From positions 24,614-88,613 of the forward strand of contig JAFZDO010000043.1 of the NCBI GenBank assembly GCA_017561145.1: a stretch of DNA of 64,000 nucleotides, in the 5' to 3' direction. Below the pieces are notes generated by a model. The model ran no database searches. It was not told the DNA's origin and saw nothing but the letters and a program-made list of their open reading frames with translations. Below, piece by piece: positions 7,427 to 16,526 of the stretch. Source of the DNA: Clostridia bacterium. GTDB lineage: Bacteria > Bacillota > Clostridia > Oscillospirales > CAG-382. How positions within the stretch are numbered: the first letter of the stretch is position 1; the number at the start of each line of letters is the position of its first letter. A program made the translations under genes and the position numbers.

Positions 7427-8326
7427 ATGAAAAAAGTTTTAGCATTGCTTATTTCCGCGATCCTTTTAGTTTCCCTTTTCGCTATCCCTGCATCTGCCGA
7501 TGAAGGCTCTATGTTTTGGGTCACCCACTTTAACAACGGCTCTGTTGAAGGCGCAGGCGCGATCTTCACCGACTCCGACGCAGCAGGCGCTTGGTGGCAC
7601 CACGTTGCATTCGCACCCGTTGAAGGCAAGGAAGACGTTTATGAAATAGTTGAATTCTGCATTGGCGACGGCAACGCTTACTCGCTTGCTATCCCCGAAG
7701 GCGGCTTTGTTTACGCTGTCAACACCGGCAACAACTGGCCCTCGCTTTTTGAACAAAACGGCGCTACCGGCGACGGCTCGACCGGCTTGTGGTTTGACGA
7801 TGCAGAACACGCTGCAATGCCCGACTATACAAGCGATAACTGCAGCACAGCCTTTACTATGGTCAACGACTGGTGCGTAGGCTTGACCTTCAAGATCTCC
7901 GGTCTCGACCTCGAAGGCCAAACTATCCCCACCTCCACCACCGACAAGCAGTGGTATGAGGACGATTACGTTTGCACCGCTACCATCGCTATTTATACCG
8001 GCGATGAGGATACCGAGGATCCCGCGACCTCCGAAGACGTTTCCGAAGACGTTTCCGAAGATGCTTCCACCGAAGCCTCCGAAACCGTTTCCACCGAAAC
8101 CTCTGAAGATGCTTCCACCGCAACCTCTACCGATGCTTCCGAAGAAGCCTCTGAAAACGGCGGTGCAGCCTCCGAAGACGCAGCAGCCTCTACCGATGCT
8201 TCCGAAGAACCCACTACAACCGAAGAAGGCGGCCTTTCCACCGTCGCTCTTATCGCGATTATCGCAGGTGCTGTGGTAGTTATCGGCGTTATCGTTCTTG
8301 TAGTAGTTAAGTCCAAGAAAAAATAA
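7427..8326 (+). CDS. Cell-surface protein with Ser/Thr-rich stalk and C-terminal membrane anchor
   Basis: 299 residues. A cleavable signal peptide ends at about residue 25 (FAIPASADE). A globular domain follows (about 26-185; FWVTHFNNGSVEGAGAIFTD, CIGDGNAYSLAIPEGGF) of no family that I can name. Residues 190-265 are a low-complexity stalk of Ser, Glu, Thr and Ala (SEDVSEDVSEDASTEASE). One membrane segment follows (VALIAIIAGAVVVIGVIVLVVV) with a KSKKK tail, so the globular domain is outside. The stalk DNA is a degenerate run of TCCGAAGA-like units and may vary in length between strains. The CHAP-dockerin gene starts 24 bases downstream, so the two are probably one operon; a role at the envelope is inferred. 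Confidence 0.8.
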   Translation: MKKVLALLISAILLVSLFAIPASADEGSMFWVTHFNNGSVEGAGAIFTDSDAAGAWWHHVAFAPVEGKEDVYEIVEFCIGDGNAYSLAIPEGGFVYAVNTGNNWPSLFEQNGATGDGSTGLWFDDAEHAAMPDYTSDNCSTAFTMVNDWCVGLTFKISGLDLEGQTIPTSTTDKQWYEDDYVCTATIAIYTGDEDTEDPATSEDVSEDVSEDASTEASETVSTETSEDASTATSTDASEEASENGGAASEDAAASTDASEEPTTTEEGGLSTVALIAIIAGAVVVIGVIVLVVVKSKKK

Positions 8327-8350
8327 TTGTTTAAGTATAGGATATAAAGC

Positions 8351-9568
8351 ATGAAAAAAACGCTTTTGCTCTTGCTCTGCTTTGCAATGATTCTTAGCTG
8401 TATGCCTTTTTCTGCAATCGCGGCAGAAAAGAAGGTTACTTACGTTAAGGGCTCAAATAACGTTTCCGAATCCTATAAAAAGTCTATCTATTACGAAAAA
8501 TTAATGAACGTCACTCTTACGGGTGACGGACGCCACGACGTTCTTGCGGTTGCGCTTTCTCAGCTTGGCTATCAGGAAAGCGGCACCGAAAACGATTTTG
8601 ACGGCAAGCCGAGCGGCTCGAGCAGTAACTTCACCGAATACAACTACAATATGGGTGATTTCGGTGTTGGCTACGGAGGCGGAAGCTATGCTTGGTGTGC
8701 ATCATTCGTTGCTTGGTGTCTTCTCCAGTCGGGATGTACCACCCAAAACAAGATGTCTGACTGGTGCCGTAAGCACACCGATGACAAAAATTACATCTGG
8801 CGCGAGGTTGGCTGTCCCGCATGGGCAAACTCGCTTCGCACACACGGTTATTGGCAATATTCCAAATACAACGGGAACAATTACGTTCCGCAAAGCGGCG
8901 ATCTGATATTCTTCTCCTGGGACGGCGCAAAGCACTCCGAGGACCATATCGGTATCGTTGTTTACAGCGATGGCTCGACCGTTTATACTGTCGAGGGCAA
9001 CACCGCGGATGCAACGGGATTGCAAACCGACGGCGGCGGCGTTTACTTCAAGAGCTATCCCATTACAAGCTCCTATATCAGCGGCTACGGCGTCCTACCC
9101 TACAAGACCGCAAGCGGAAACAAGGTTGATTACAGCACGAAGGAGCCGACAGGCGGCACTTATATCGCCGACCGCGCAACAGCTGTATATTTCACCTCCG
9201 ATTTCGGCGAGACTCGCGTTACGATGCCCAGATACACCGTTTTCACCGTTCTCCGCAAGGTTGACGGCGGTTTCCGCATTTCCTATAAAAACGCAAGCGG
9301 CACTACCGTAAACGGCTATATCAAGAACGTGCTCAGAGTTTTTCTTCCCATAAACTACGGCAAGCTTTTGCCGCGCGGCGACGTTGACGGTAACGGCGAG
9401 ATCGATGCGTTCGACTATATACGCGTTAAGCGCTCGATACTTAAATCGTTGGAATTTAATGAAGACGAAATGATCATTTCCGACATTAACGACGATATGA
9501 CCGTAAACCAGTTTGACTATATTCTTATCAAGCGCCACGTTTTAAAGACCTATACCATTACAAATTAA
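8351..9568 (+). CDS. Secreted CHAP-domain amidase/peptidase with C-terminal dockerin
   Basis: 405 residues. Signal peptide ends near FSAIAA (about 25). The central domain is a CHAP/NlpC-like papain fold: catalytic Cys in YAWCASFVAWCLLQSG (Cys116) and His in EDHIGIVVYS (about His199), so cleavage of peptidoglycan stem peptides or cross-bridges is the likely activity. Residues 270-330 are SH3-like. The C-terminus is a type-I dockerin duplication: GDVDGNGEIDAFDYIRVKRS and SDINDDMTVNQFDYILIKRH, each with the Ca-binding D-x-[DN] loop. A dockerin normally docks onto a cohesin; none is in the window. It is the second gene of the operon beginning at 7427. Confidence 0.85.
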   Translation: MKKTLLLLLCFAMILSCMPFSAIAAEKKVTYVKGSNNVSESYKKSIYYEKLMNVTLTGDGRHDVLAVALSQLGYQESGTENDFDGKPSGSSSNFTEYNYNMGDFGVGYGGGSYAWCASFVAWCLLQSGCTTQNKMSDWCRKHTDDKNYIWREVGCPAWANSLRTHGYWQYSKYNGNNYVPQSGDLIFFSWDGAKHSEDHIGIVVYSDGSTVYTVEGNTADATGLQTDGGGVYFKSYPITSSYISGYGVLPYKTASGNKVDYSTKEPTGGTYIADRATAVYFTSDFGETRVTMPRYTVFTVLRKVDGGFRISYKNASGTTVNGYIKNVLRVFLPINYGKLLPRGDVDGNGEIDAFDYIRVKRSILKSLEFNEDEMIISDINDDMTVNQFDYILIKRHVLKTYTITN

Positions 9569-9572
9569 CCTT

Positions 9573-9603
9573 AAAGGGCCTGCCTCTCGGCAGACCCTTT
9601 TTC
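9573..9603 (+). terminator. Terminator after the CHAP-dockerin gene
   Basis: AAGGGCCTGCC, TCTC, GGCAGACCCTT (one mismatch), then TTTCT. Confidence 0.8.
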
Positions 9604-9605
9604 TA

Positions 9606-9634
9606 TTGACTTATTGTTAATTTGCGTTTATAAT
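9606..9634 (+). promoter_or_regulatory. Promoter of the cysteine desulfurase-thiI operon
   Basis: TTGACT 9606-9611, 17-nt spacer, TATAAT 9629-9634. Confidence 0.75.
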
Positions 9635-9664
9635 TAAAGAGTATAACAATGGAGAAGATATGTA

Positions 9665-10795
9665 ATGGATCAGCTTTATTTTGACCACGCCGCAACTACG
9701 GTAGTGCTTGAAGGCGCAAGAAAAGCGGCAATAGACGCCTTTGAGGTATACGGAAACCCATCCTCGGTACATTCAATGGGCATAGCGGCAAAAAAAATAA
9801 TAGATTCTGCGCGCAAAACGGTTGCTTCTTCACTCTTTTGCAAGCCTGAGGAGATAATTTTTACAGGCGGAGGAAGCGAAAGCAACAATCAGGCTATCCT
9901 CGGGATGGCAAAGATGCGCGCAAGACGCTGTAAGCGAGTGATCACCACAGACAGCGAGCATCCGTCTGTCGGCAATCCGATAGATTCGCTCGAGGAATCG
10001 GGGTTTGAGATCGTCCGCATCTCTACAAAGGGAGGAAGGATCGATATCGAAGCGCTTGAGAGGGAATTGTCGCTCGGTGCGGCGTTTGTAAGCGTTATGC
10101 TCGTCAACAACGAAACCGGCGCGATCTATGATATCGAAAGCGTAAAACGTATAATCGATAAAAGCGGAAGCGGTGCTTTGCTTCATTGCGATGCGGTTCA
10201 GGGCTTTTTGAAGACCGATATGCGCGTTATTTCGAAATACTGCGATATGGCAAGCATTTCTGCGCACAAGATCGGCGGAATGAAGGGTGTCGGCGCGCTT
10301 TACTGCAAGCAAAGCATTATAAAAAACCTTGCCCCCTTTATTCGCGGCGGCGGTCAGGAGGGCAATCTGCGCTCGGGCACCGAAAACGTTATAGGCATCG
10401 CCGCGTTTGCCGAAGCGGTCAACGAATTCCCGAAATATAAAGAGGATATCAAAAGAGTAAGCGAATATACGCGTGAATTACTTGAAAAAAGCGAATGCAA
10501 TTTCAAGCTTAATTTACCCGAAAAAAGAGTCGATCACATACTTTCCTTGTCGATAGTCGGCGCAAAAAGCGAGGTCGTGTTGAACCTGCTTAACGGATAC
10601 GGTATTTGTATTTCGGCAGGAAGCGCCTGCTCGGCAAGAAAGGGCCGCAGCGGCACGCTTGAAGCGTTTGGGCTGCAAAGAAATGAGATCGACGGCACCG
10701 TAAGAATAAGCTTCGGTGTCGGAAATAACGAAAAGGATGCCGAATTTCTTGTGGAAAAGCTTGAGGAAGCGGCAAAAAGGTTGGTTAAAAGATGA
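9665..10795 (+). CDS. Cysteine desulfurase (NifS/IscS family), partner of ThiI
   Basis: 376-residue PLP enzyme that takes sulfur from cysteine and passes it on as a persulfide. The PLP lysine is Lys202 in SAHKIGGMKGVGALY, with DAVQ (about 176-179) before it. The catalytic Cys is Cys322 in GSACSARKG. The N-terminus YFDHAATT is typical of the family. It overlaps thiI by 4 bases (ATGA), the arrangement of the Bacillus nifZ-thiI pair, so the likely acceptor is ThiI for 4-thiouridine in tRNA. No iscU or sufU is next to it, which argues against a dedicated Fe-S role. The start is the ATG at 9665; GGAG lies upstream. Confidence 0.9.
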   Translation: MDQLYFDHAATTVVLEGARKAAIDAFEVYGNPSSVHSMGIAAKKIIDSARKTVASSLFCKPEEIIFTGGGSESNNQAILGMAKMRARRCKRVITTDSEHPSVGNPIDSLEESGFEIVRISTKGGRIDIEALERELSLGAAFVSVMLVNNETGAIYDIESVKRIIDKSGSGALLHCDAVQGFLKTDMRVISKYCDMASISAHKIGGMKGVGALYCKQSIIKNLAPFIRGGGQEGNLRSGTENVIGIAAFAEAVNEFPKYKEDIKRVSEYTRELLEKSECNFKLNLPEKRVDHILSLSIVGAKSEVVLNLLNGYGICISAGSACSARKGRSGTLEAFGLQRNEIDGTVRISFGVGNNEKDAEFLVEKLEEAAKRLVKR

Positions 10796-11961
10796 AAGAA
10801 GTAATACTTGTTAAATACGGCGAGATCGTTCTTAAGGGACTTAACCGCTCGTTTTTCAATTCGAAGCTCGAAAGCCGCGTAAGACGCGCGTTAAAGAGCG
10901 TTCAGGGCGAATTTTATTTCGATTACGCGCAATCGACGCTTTGTCTTACCCCCTCGGACGATGCCGACGTCGACCTTGCTTACGAAAAGGTTAAAAAGGT
11001 TTTCGGTATCGCAACGGTTTGCCGCGGTATCGCGTGCGAAAAGGATATGGATGACATAGCAAAGCATCTTGCCGAAAACGTAAACGAGCTTTTGGGCGAG
11101 GCGAAGACCTTTAAGTGCGAGGCGAAGCGAAGCGACAAGAAGTTTGCTCTCAAATCTCCCGAAATATGCGCAATATGCGGCGGTGTCGTGCTTGAAAACC
11201 GCCCCGATATGAAGGTCGACGTTATGAACCCCGACCGTGTTATTACCATCGAGATACGCGACCGTCAGGCGTTTATCCACGGCAACGGCGAAAAGGGCGC
11301 AGGCGGTGTGCCCGTCGGCTCGTCGGGCAGAGCGATGCTTATGCTTTCGGGCGGTATCGACAGCCCCGTTGCAGGACATATGATCGCAAAGCGCGGTGCG
11401 GCTATCGACGCGGTTTATTTCGAAACTCCCCCTTACACGGGCGAAGCGGCTGCCGAAAAGGTACGCACTCTTGCCGAAAAGCTTACCGAATATTGCGGCG
11501 AGATCTATTTGCACTCCATCTCGCTTACCGAAATTCAGGAAACGCTCGTAAGTACCTGCAAGGAAAAGCTTTTCACACTGCTTTTACGCAGATTTATGGT
11601 GCGCTGTGCCTCGAAATTGGGCGAAAAATACGGTGCCGGCTGTATTATCACGGGTGAAAGCCTCGGTCAGGTCGCAAGCCAGACGATGCAGTCGATCGGC
11701 GTTACCGATGCGGTTGCAACGTTACCCATTTTGCGTCCCTGCATCGGCTTGGATAAGGATGAGATCGTTGTACGTGCAAGAGAAATCGGCACGTTTGAAA
11801 CCTCGATACTGCCTTACGAGGATTGCTGTACCGTATTCACTCCGAAGCACCCCGACACTCGCCCCGATATGGCTGAAATTCTTGAAGAAGAAGCAAAATT
11901 GGACGTCGATGCGCTTGTTGAACGCGCAATGGCGACCGACCGTTACGAAAGGTTGGGTTAA
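10792..11961 (+). CDS. thiI: tRNA 4-thiouridine synthetase ThiI
   Basis: 389 residues. ThiI activates U8 of tRNA with ATP and inserts sulfur. Order of domains: ferredoxin-like start (LVKYGEIVLKGLNRSFF), THUMP domain (about 60-165) and a PP-loop ATP pyrophosphatase domain starting at MLMLSGGIDSPVAGHMIAKRG (about 183-203), then TGESLGQVASQTMQS, which is diagnostic. There is no C-terminal rhodanese domain, which is usual in Firmicutes; the persulfide would come directly from the cysteine desulfurase encoded just upstream with a 4-base overlap. pncC follows after 3 bases. Confidence 0.93.
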   Translation: MKEVILVKYGEIVLKGLNRSFFNSKLESRVRRALKSVQGEFYFDYAQSTLCLTPSDDADVDLAYEKVKKVFGIATVCRGIACEKDMDDIAKHLAENVNELLGEAKTFKCEAKRSDKKFALKSPEICAICGGVVLENRPDMKVDVMNPDRVITIEIRDRQAFIHGNGEKGAGGVPVGSSGRAMLMLSGGIDSPVAGHMIAKRGAAIDAVYFETPPYTGEAAAEKVRTLAEKLTEYCGEIYLHSISLTEIQETLVSTCKEKLFTLLLRRFMVRCASKLGEKYGAGCIITGESLGQVASQTMQSIGVTDAVATLPILRPCIGLDKDEIVVRAREIGTFETSILPYEDCCTVFTPKHPDTRPDMAEILEEEAKLDVDALVERAMATDRYERLG

Positions 11962-11964
11962 TTT

Positions 11965-12534
11965 ATGAAGCGTCTTATAACCTTGTTGCAAAAGCAAAAT
12001 AAAAAGATCGCCGTTGCGGAATCCTGCACGGGCGGTCTGATCACGAAGATGCTTACCGATATTTCGGGCGCAAGCTCGGTTTTCGGCTACGGCGTCACCG
12101 CTTACGCCAACGAAGCGAAGCAAAAGCTTTTGGGCGTTAAAGAGGAAACCCTTAACAATTTCGGCGCGGTTTCGGAAAACACCGTGCGCGAAATGGCTTC
12201 GGGCGTGCTTGAATTGGCAGGAGCCGACATTTCGATTGCAATTTCGGGTATCGCAGGCCCTAATAACGACGGAAGCGCAAAGCCGGTCGGCACTGTATGT
12301 ATCGCCATCGCAACGACCGAAAAATGCTATGCAACGACCTTTGTTTTTGCAGGCAAGCGAAGCGAAATAAGACGCAGAGCGGCAAAAATGGCGCTTAATA
12401 TGGCATATGATGAATTAAAGACCGAAAAAACCGAAAAGATATCAAGAAAAGAAAAGCGCACTGTCAAAAAAGAGAAGAAAACCGAAAAGAAGGCTTTGAA
12501 ATCCTTGAAAAGACAAAGCAAAAAGGCTAAATAA
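11965..12534 (+). CDS. pncC: Nicotinamide-nucleotide amidase (CinA C-terminal domain) with basic tail
   Basis: 189 residues. Residues 1-150 are the CinA C-terminal/PncC domain, which deamidates NMN to nicotinate mononucleotide. Motifs: IAVAESCTGGLITKMLTDI with the catalytic Ser, FGYGVTAYANEAKQ, FGAVSENTVREMASG and ISGIAGPNNDGSAKPVGTV. The N-terminal CinA (MoCF-like) domain is absent, so it is a stand-alone form. Residues 150-189 form an unusual Lys/Glu-rich tail (KTEKISRKEKRTVKKEKKTE) that is not part of the family fold. It sits 3 bases after thiI, and its stop overlaps the next start by one base, so it belongs to the same operon. Confidence 0.88.
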   Translation: MKRLITLLQKQNKKIAVAESCTGGLITKMLTDISGASSVFGYGVTAYANEAKQKLLGVKEETLNNFGAVSENTVREMASGVLELAGADISIAISGIAGPNNDGSAKPVGTVCIAIATTEKCYATTFVFAGKRSEIRRRAAKMALNMAYDELKTEKTEKISRKEKRTVKKEKKTEKKALKSLKRQSKKAK

Positions 12535-14366
12535 TGGAAATATCTACGACGAAAAAATTTTTATGCATACTTTTGGTGCTCTTCGCCGTTATGTCGGTTG
12601 CCGCATGTGAAAGCTCGATTTCCGAGCAAAGCGGAAGCGCTTCGGAGGATACCGTTCCCGAAAGCGTAACGCAGGCGCAGGCACTGATAAAGGAAGGCAA
12701 ATATTACGAAGCGTATGCAGCTCTTTACGCCGACAAGGATAATGAGGACGCAAAAGCTTTGCTTGATAAGTTTTTGGTCGTTCCCACCGTTACCGAACGC
12801 AAGGGCTATACCGATTACAATCTTACGCAAGAGATCGAATATAACGAGTACGGCGACAAGATTTTGGTTACGACCGTAAATCCGCTTATCAAGGGTAACG
12901 AGGACGGTACCGTAACTAAATACGAATACGTTTACGACGGAAACGGAAATATGACCAAATCGGTTATGACCATCGATAATTCCGATTCGCAGACGGTTAT
13001 TGAATATGAATACGATTCCAAGAACAACCCTATCAAGATAATCGAAGACTGGAAAACCACCGAAAACGTTTACGATGAAAACGGCAACGTTATAAAGGAA
13101 ATCGTAACCAACGACTCAGACAATATTCACGTAAGCGAATTTACCTACGACGAAAAGGGAAACCAACTCTCGGTTAAAAGCTTTACAAACGGCGAAGAAT
13201 GGGAATCGAAGGAATTTTCCTATGAATACAACGATAAAGGCGATATTATAAAAATTGCCTTGACAAATAATATTCGTCCCGAATCCTCTTATGATACCGT
13301 TTACGACTGCAACTATGACGAAAACGGCAGAATTATCAAAAAGGTCACGTCGGTCAGCGGTCAGACAATAGCAAGCAACGGCCCCGTTACCGAGGAGTTT
13401 GAATATAACGATAAGGGAGATGTCGTTAAGTTTACAAAAACGACCGCTACGTACGTTTCTGTTATCGAATATGAATACACCTATAACGAATCGGGCGATA
13501 TCGTCAAGGAACGCAGTGTAAAAAACACTTACGGCAGCTTGACTTACATCTACGATTACGATGAATTCGGTAATATGACCCTGCGTCAGAACGGCGATAA
13601 ATTTTTAAAGACCGAATATACCTATGACGAAAACGGCTTCACCGTAAAAAAGGTTACTACCAAAAGAGATCCTCAGTATTACAAAAACGACAAGGTTTAT
13701 ACCTTTGAATATACCAACGACGAGCTTGGAAACGTACTGAAGATAGTAACCAAAGAAGAAAACAACATGGAAACTGTCAGCGAATTCGTTTACGACGACG
13801 AAAGCCGTATATTAAAGGAAACGCGCACCGAAATTATCGGCGGTCAGAGCAACCTTTTTTACGTGGATGAATTTACCTACGATGACAAGGGAAATATGCT
13901 TTCCCATTATTATAAGTATCACAGCCAGGAAACCACCGTTACCTACGGATACGTTTACGATGACAAGGGCAATATCCTTGAAAAAAGCAAGAACGGACAG
14001 CCCGATATCAAATATACCTACGACGAAAACGGCAACGTGCTTAAAAACGAGCGTTACAGCAACGGAAAATATTTTCTTAACAACGAATATACCTATGATG
14101 CAAAAGGCTTTATGATCTACGGCACGAGATATGATGAGGCCGGCAAGGTTATCGGTATATGGGAAAATGTTTACGACGAAAAGTCTAACCTTTTAAAGGA
14201 AAGCGTTACACAAGGCGAGGCTTACCCCGGTGGCGATTATTCCTATGAATACACCTATGACGAGCTTGGTAACAAGCTTACCTCGTTGGAATTTGAAAAC
14301 ATCGGCAACGTCTTTTCGGCGTGCAAATACACGTATTCGGAATTTAAATATATTTACGTTGGTTAA
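12534..14366 (+). CDS. Lipoprotein with YD (RHS-like) repeats
   Basis: 610 residues. The signal peptide ends in the lipobox VAAC (Cys25). A short helical unit follows (about 45-85; IKEGKYYEAYAALYADKDNE) and then about twenty YD-type beta repeats running to the end: YEYVYDGNGNMTK, YEYDSKNNPIK, FTYDEKGNQLS, YTYDENGFTVK, YEYTYDELGNKL. YD repeats wrap into large beta shells in RHS and teneurin proteins and often bind carbohydrate. Here there is no toxin tip or RHS core, so a surface binding or scaffold role is inferred. The membrane protein at 48912 has the same plan. The start codon overlaps the pncC stop, a surprising operon position for a surface protein. Confidence 0.8.
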   Translation: MEISTTKKFLCILLVLFAVMSVAACESSISEQSGSASEDTVPESVTQAQALIKEGKYYEAYAALYADKDNEDAKALLDKFLVVPTVTERKGYTDYNLTQEIEYNEYGDKILVTTVNPLIKGNEDGTVTKYEYVYDGNGNMTKSVMTIDNSDSQTVIEYEYDSKNNPIKIIEDWKTTENVYDENGNVIKEIVTNDSDNIHVSEFTYDEKGNQLSVKSFTNGEEWESKEFSYEYNDKGDIIKIALTNNIRPESSYDTVYDCNYDENGRIIKKVTSVSGQTIASNGPVTEEFEYNDKGDVVKFTKTTATYVSVIEYEYTYNESGDIVKERSVKNTYGSLTYIYDYDEFGNMTLRQNGDKFLKTEYTYDENGFTVKKVTTKRDPQYYKNDKVYTFEYTNDELGNVLKIVTKEENNMETVSEFVYDDESRILKETRTEIIGGQSNLFYVDEFTYDDKGNMLSHYYKYHSQETTVTYGYVYDDKGNILEKSKNGQPDIKYTYDENGNVLKNERYSNGKYFLNNEYTYDAKGFMIYGTRYDEAGKVIGIWENVYDEKSNLLKESVTQGEAYPGGDYSYEYTYDELGNKLTSLEFENIGNVFSACKYTYSEFKYIYVG

Positions 14367-14370
14367 ATAA

Positions 14371-14403
14371 AAAAGGACGGAGAATTTTCCGTCCTTTGTT
14401 TTT
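14371..14403. terminator. Bidirectional terminator between the YD lipoprotein and proA
   Basis: AAAGGACGG, AGAATTTT, CCGTCCTTT, with A/T runs on both sides, between two convergent genes. Confidence 0.85.
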
Positions 14404-15629
14404 TATCTTATCTGTCCGTTGCCGTTGATGACGTATTTATAGGTCGTCATTTCGGGAAGTCCCATAGGTCCGCGCGCATGCATTTTTTGGGTAGATATAC
14501 CTATCTCCGCGCCGAATCCGAATTCTTCGCCGTCGGTAAAGCGGGTGCTTGCGTTTACATATACCGCCGCCGCATCGATGGCATTGCAGAAATACTGCGC
14601 GTTTTCGGCATTGCCTGTAATTATCGCCTCACTGTGGCCTGTACCGTGGAGATTTATGTGGTCGACCGCCTCTTTTACGTCGTGAACTATCTTTATCGCA
14701 AGGATATAATCGTTATATTCGGTGTAAAAGTCTTCTTCGGTCGCTTCGTTTACGTCGATAATCTCAAGCGTTTTTGCGTCACCGCGAAGCTCGACGTTGT
14801 CCAAACGCTCCTTAACAAGAGGAAGTATATCTTTTGCGATATTTTCGTGAACGACAAGCGTTTCCGCCGCGTTGCAAACCGAGGGGCGTTGTCTTTTTGC
14901 GTTGTCGATGATATTAAGCGCCGTTTCGATATCGGCGGATTCATCGAAAAACACGTGGCAATTGCCTGCGCCCGTTTCAATAACCGGCACGGTTGCGTTT
15001 TCAACGACCGAGCGGATAAGCGATTTGCCGCCGCGCGGGATGAGAAGGTCGATCTTGCCCTTCATTTTCATCAATTTGTTTGCCGTTTCACGGCTTGTAT
15101 CGGGAACGACTGCAACACAGCCGTTGGGAAGACCGATATTGCAAAGCGCATCCGAAAGCACCCTTGCAATGGCGAGATTCGAATCGATCGCCTCCTTGCC
15201 GCCGCGAAGGATGACCGCGTTGCCCGATTTAACGCATAACGCCGCCGCATCTACGGTAACGTTGGGACGGGCCTCGTAAATTATTGCGATAACGCCGAAG
15301 GGAACACGCTTTTTGGTTATTTCCAAGCCGTTGGGGCGAACCCATTTTTCCTGTCCGTCAAGCGGGTCGGGAAGGGCGATGACCTTTTTTACGCTTTCGG
15401 AAATCGCAACGATGCGTTCTTTTGTAAGGGTCAAACGGTCGAGCATCGAAGCCGACATACCGTTTTCCTTCGCGCGTGCGATATCACTCTCGTTTGCTTT
15501 TATAATTTCGTCCGCGCGTGCAACAAGTGCTTCCGCCATCGCCAAAAGCGCGTTATTTCTTGTTTCGGTATCGGTCGCGCCCAAAACGGTCGAAGCCGCT
15601 CTTGCGCTCGCACACATTGATTCAAGCAT
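14403..15629 (-). CDS. proA: Gamma-glutamyl phosphate reductase
   Basis: 408 residues. ProA reduces gamma-glutamyl phosphate with NADPH to glutamate semialdehyde, the second step of proline synthesis. Family marks: RVPFGVIAIIYEARPNVTVD, LCVKSGNAVILRGGKEA, the catalytic-Cys segment AKRQRPSVCNAAETLVVH, and the C-terminal STRFTDGEEFGFGAEIGIST. The ATG at 15629 is preferred because GAGGA lies 7 nt upstream; the in-frame GTG at 15647, which overlaps the proB stop, lacks a site. It lies downstream of proB in a two-gene operon and is closed by a shared terminator. Confidence 0.93.
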   Translation of the reverse strand: MLESMCASARAASTVLGATDTETRNNALLAMAEALVARADEIIKANESDIARAKENGMSASMLDRLTLTKERIVAISESVKKVIALPDPLDGQEKWVRPNGLEITKKRVPFGVIAIIYEARPNVTVDAAALCVKSGNAVILRGGKEAIDSNLAIARVLSDALCNIGLPNGCVAVVPDTSRETANKLMKMKGKIDLLIPRGGKSLIRSVVENATVPVIETGAGNCHVFFDESADIETALNIIDNAKRQRPSVCNAAETLVVHENIAKDILPLVKERLDNVELRGDAKTLEIIDVNEATEEDFYTEYNDYILAIKIVHDVKEAVDHINLHGTGHSEAIITGNAENAQYFCNAIDAAAVYVNASTRFTDGEEFGFGAEIGISTQKMHARGPMGLPEMTTYKYVINGNGQIR

Positions 15630-15646
15630 ATTATTGTCCTCAAACA

Positions 15647-16438
15647 CTATTTTTTAGCCGCGAAATAGGTGCCGACGAAATCGCCGTCGAACACGTTATA
15701 AAGAATTTCGGGGTCTGCGCCGTTGAGAATTATCATTGCGATTCCGCGCTCGGTGACGTATTTTGCGCTTTCGAGCTTGGTCGCCATACCGCCGGTACCG
15801 CGCGCAGTGCCCGCGCCGCTGCCCATTGCAAATATCTCATCGGTGACCTCGGGCACGAATTCAATAAATTTCGCGTCCTTGTTGCTTCTCGGGTCGGAAT
15901 CGTAAAGACCGTCGATGTCCGACATATTTATAAGAAGATCGGCATGGCAAAGCTTTGCAACGGTAGCCGCAAGGGTATCGTTACTGCCGATTTTTATCTG
16001 CTCGTTGGAAAGGGTATCGTTTTCGTTTACAATCGGAATAATGCCCTGCTCGAGAAGCAATTCAAAGGTAGTGCTTGCGTGGGTACGCAATTCCTTGTCG
16101 TCGATAACGCTTCTCGTAAGAAGGATCTGGGCGATGGTATGCCCGAAATCCGAAAATCTGCGTGCATACATATCGATAAGCTGGCATTGTCCGACCGCTG
16201 CCGCCGCCTGCTTTTGCTCGGTCGTAAGAGTTTTGCGGTCAAAGCCGATCTTTGCCAAGCCGCAGCTTACCGCGCCCGACGATACGAGAATTATCTGACG
16301 GCCGCTGTTATAAAGGTCGGAAAGGCAGGAAACGAGTCTTTCGACCTTGCGGATGTTGATATATCCCGAGGAATGGGTCAGTGTTGACGTGCCGACCTTA
16401 ACTACGACACGCTTAACGTTATCGGTTTTTATTTTCAT
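15647..16438 (-). CDS. proB: Glutamate 5-kinase, short form without PUA domain
   Basis: 263 residues. ProB phosphorylates glutamate at the gamma-carboxyl, the committed step of proline synthesis. It shows the amino-acid-kinase fold: VVVKVGTSTLTH, ILVSSGAVSCGLAKIG, IPIVNENDTLSNEQIKIGSN, NMSDIDGLYDSDP and GTGGMATKLESAKYVTERG. The C-terminal PUA domain of the E. coli enzyme is missing and the reading frame ends naturally after the kinase domain, as in some other bacteria. Proline feedback acts on the kinase domain itself in the family. A promoter lies upstream (16472-16500, minus) and proA follows. Confidence 0.93.
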   Translation of the reverse strand: MKIKTDNVKRVVVKVGTSTLTHSSGYINIRKVERLVSCLSDLYNSGRQIILVSSGAVSCGLAKIGFDRKTLTTEQKQAAAAVGQCQLIDMYARRFSDFGHTIAQILLTRSVIDDKELRTHASTTFELLLEQGIIPIVNENDTLSNEQIKIGSNDTLAATVAKLCHADLLINMSDIDGLYDSDPRSNKDAKFIEFVPEVTDEIFAMGSGAGTARGTGGMATKLESAKYVTERGIAMIILNGADPEILYNVFDGDFVGTYFAAKK

Positions 16439-16451
16439 GTCAAAAACCTTC

Positions 16452-16479
16452 TTTACATTTGATAATTAAGTATTATAAT
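16452..16479 (+). promoter_or_regulatory. Promoter of maf, overlapping that of proBA
   Basis: TTTACA 16452-16457, 16-nt spacer, TATAAT 16474-16479; the two divergent -10 boxes overlap. Confidence 0.55.
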
Positions 16480-16500
16480 ATAATCATAATAAAATTTCAA
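16472..16500 (-). promoter_or_regulatory. Promoter of proBA
   Basis: On the minus strand TTGAAA (16500-16495), 17-nt spacer, TATAAT (16477-16472). Confidence 0.7.
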
Positions 16501-16526
16501 GGATTTTTTGAAGAGGTGCATAATTT

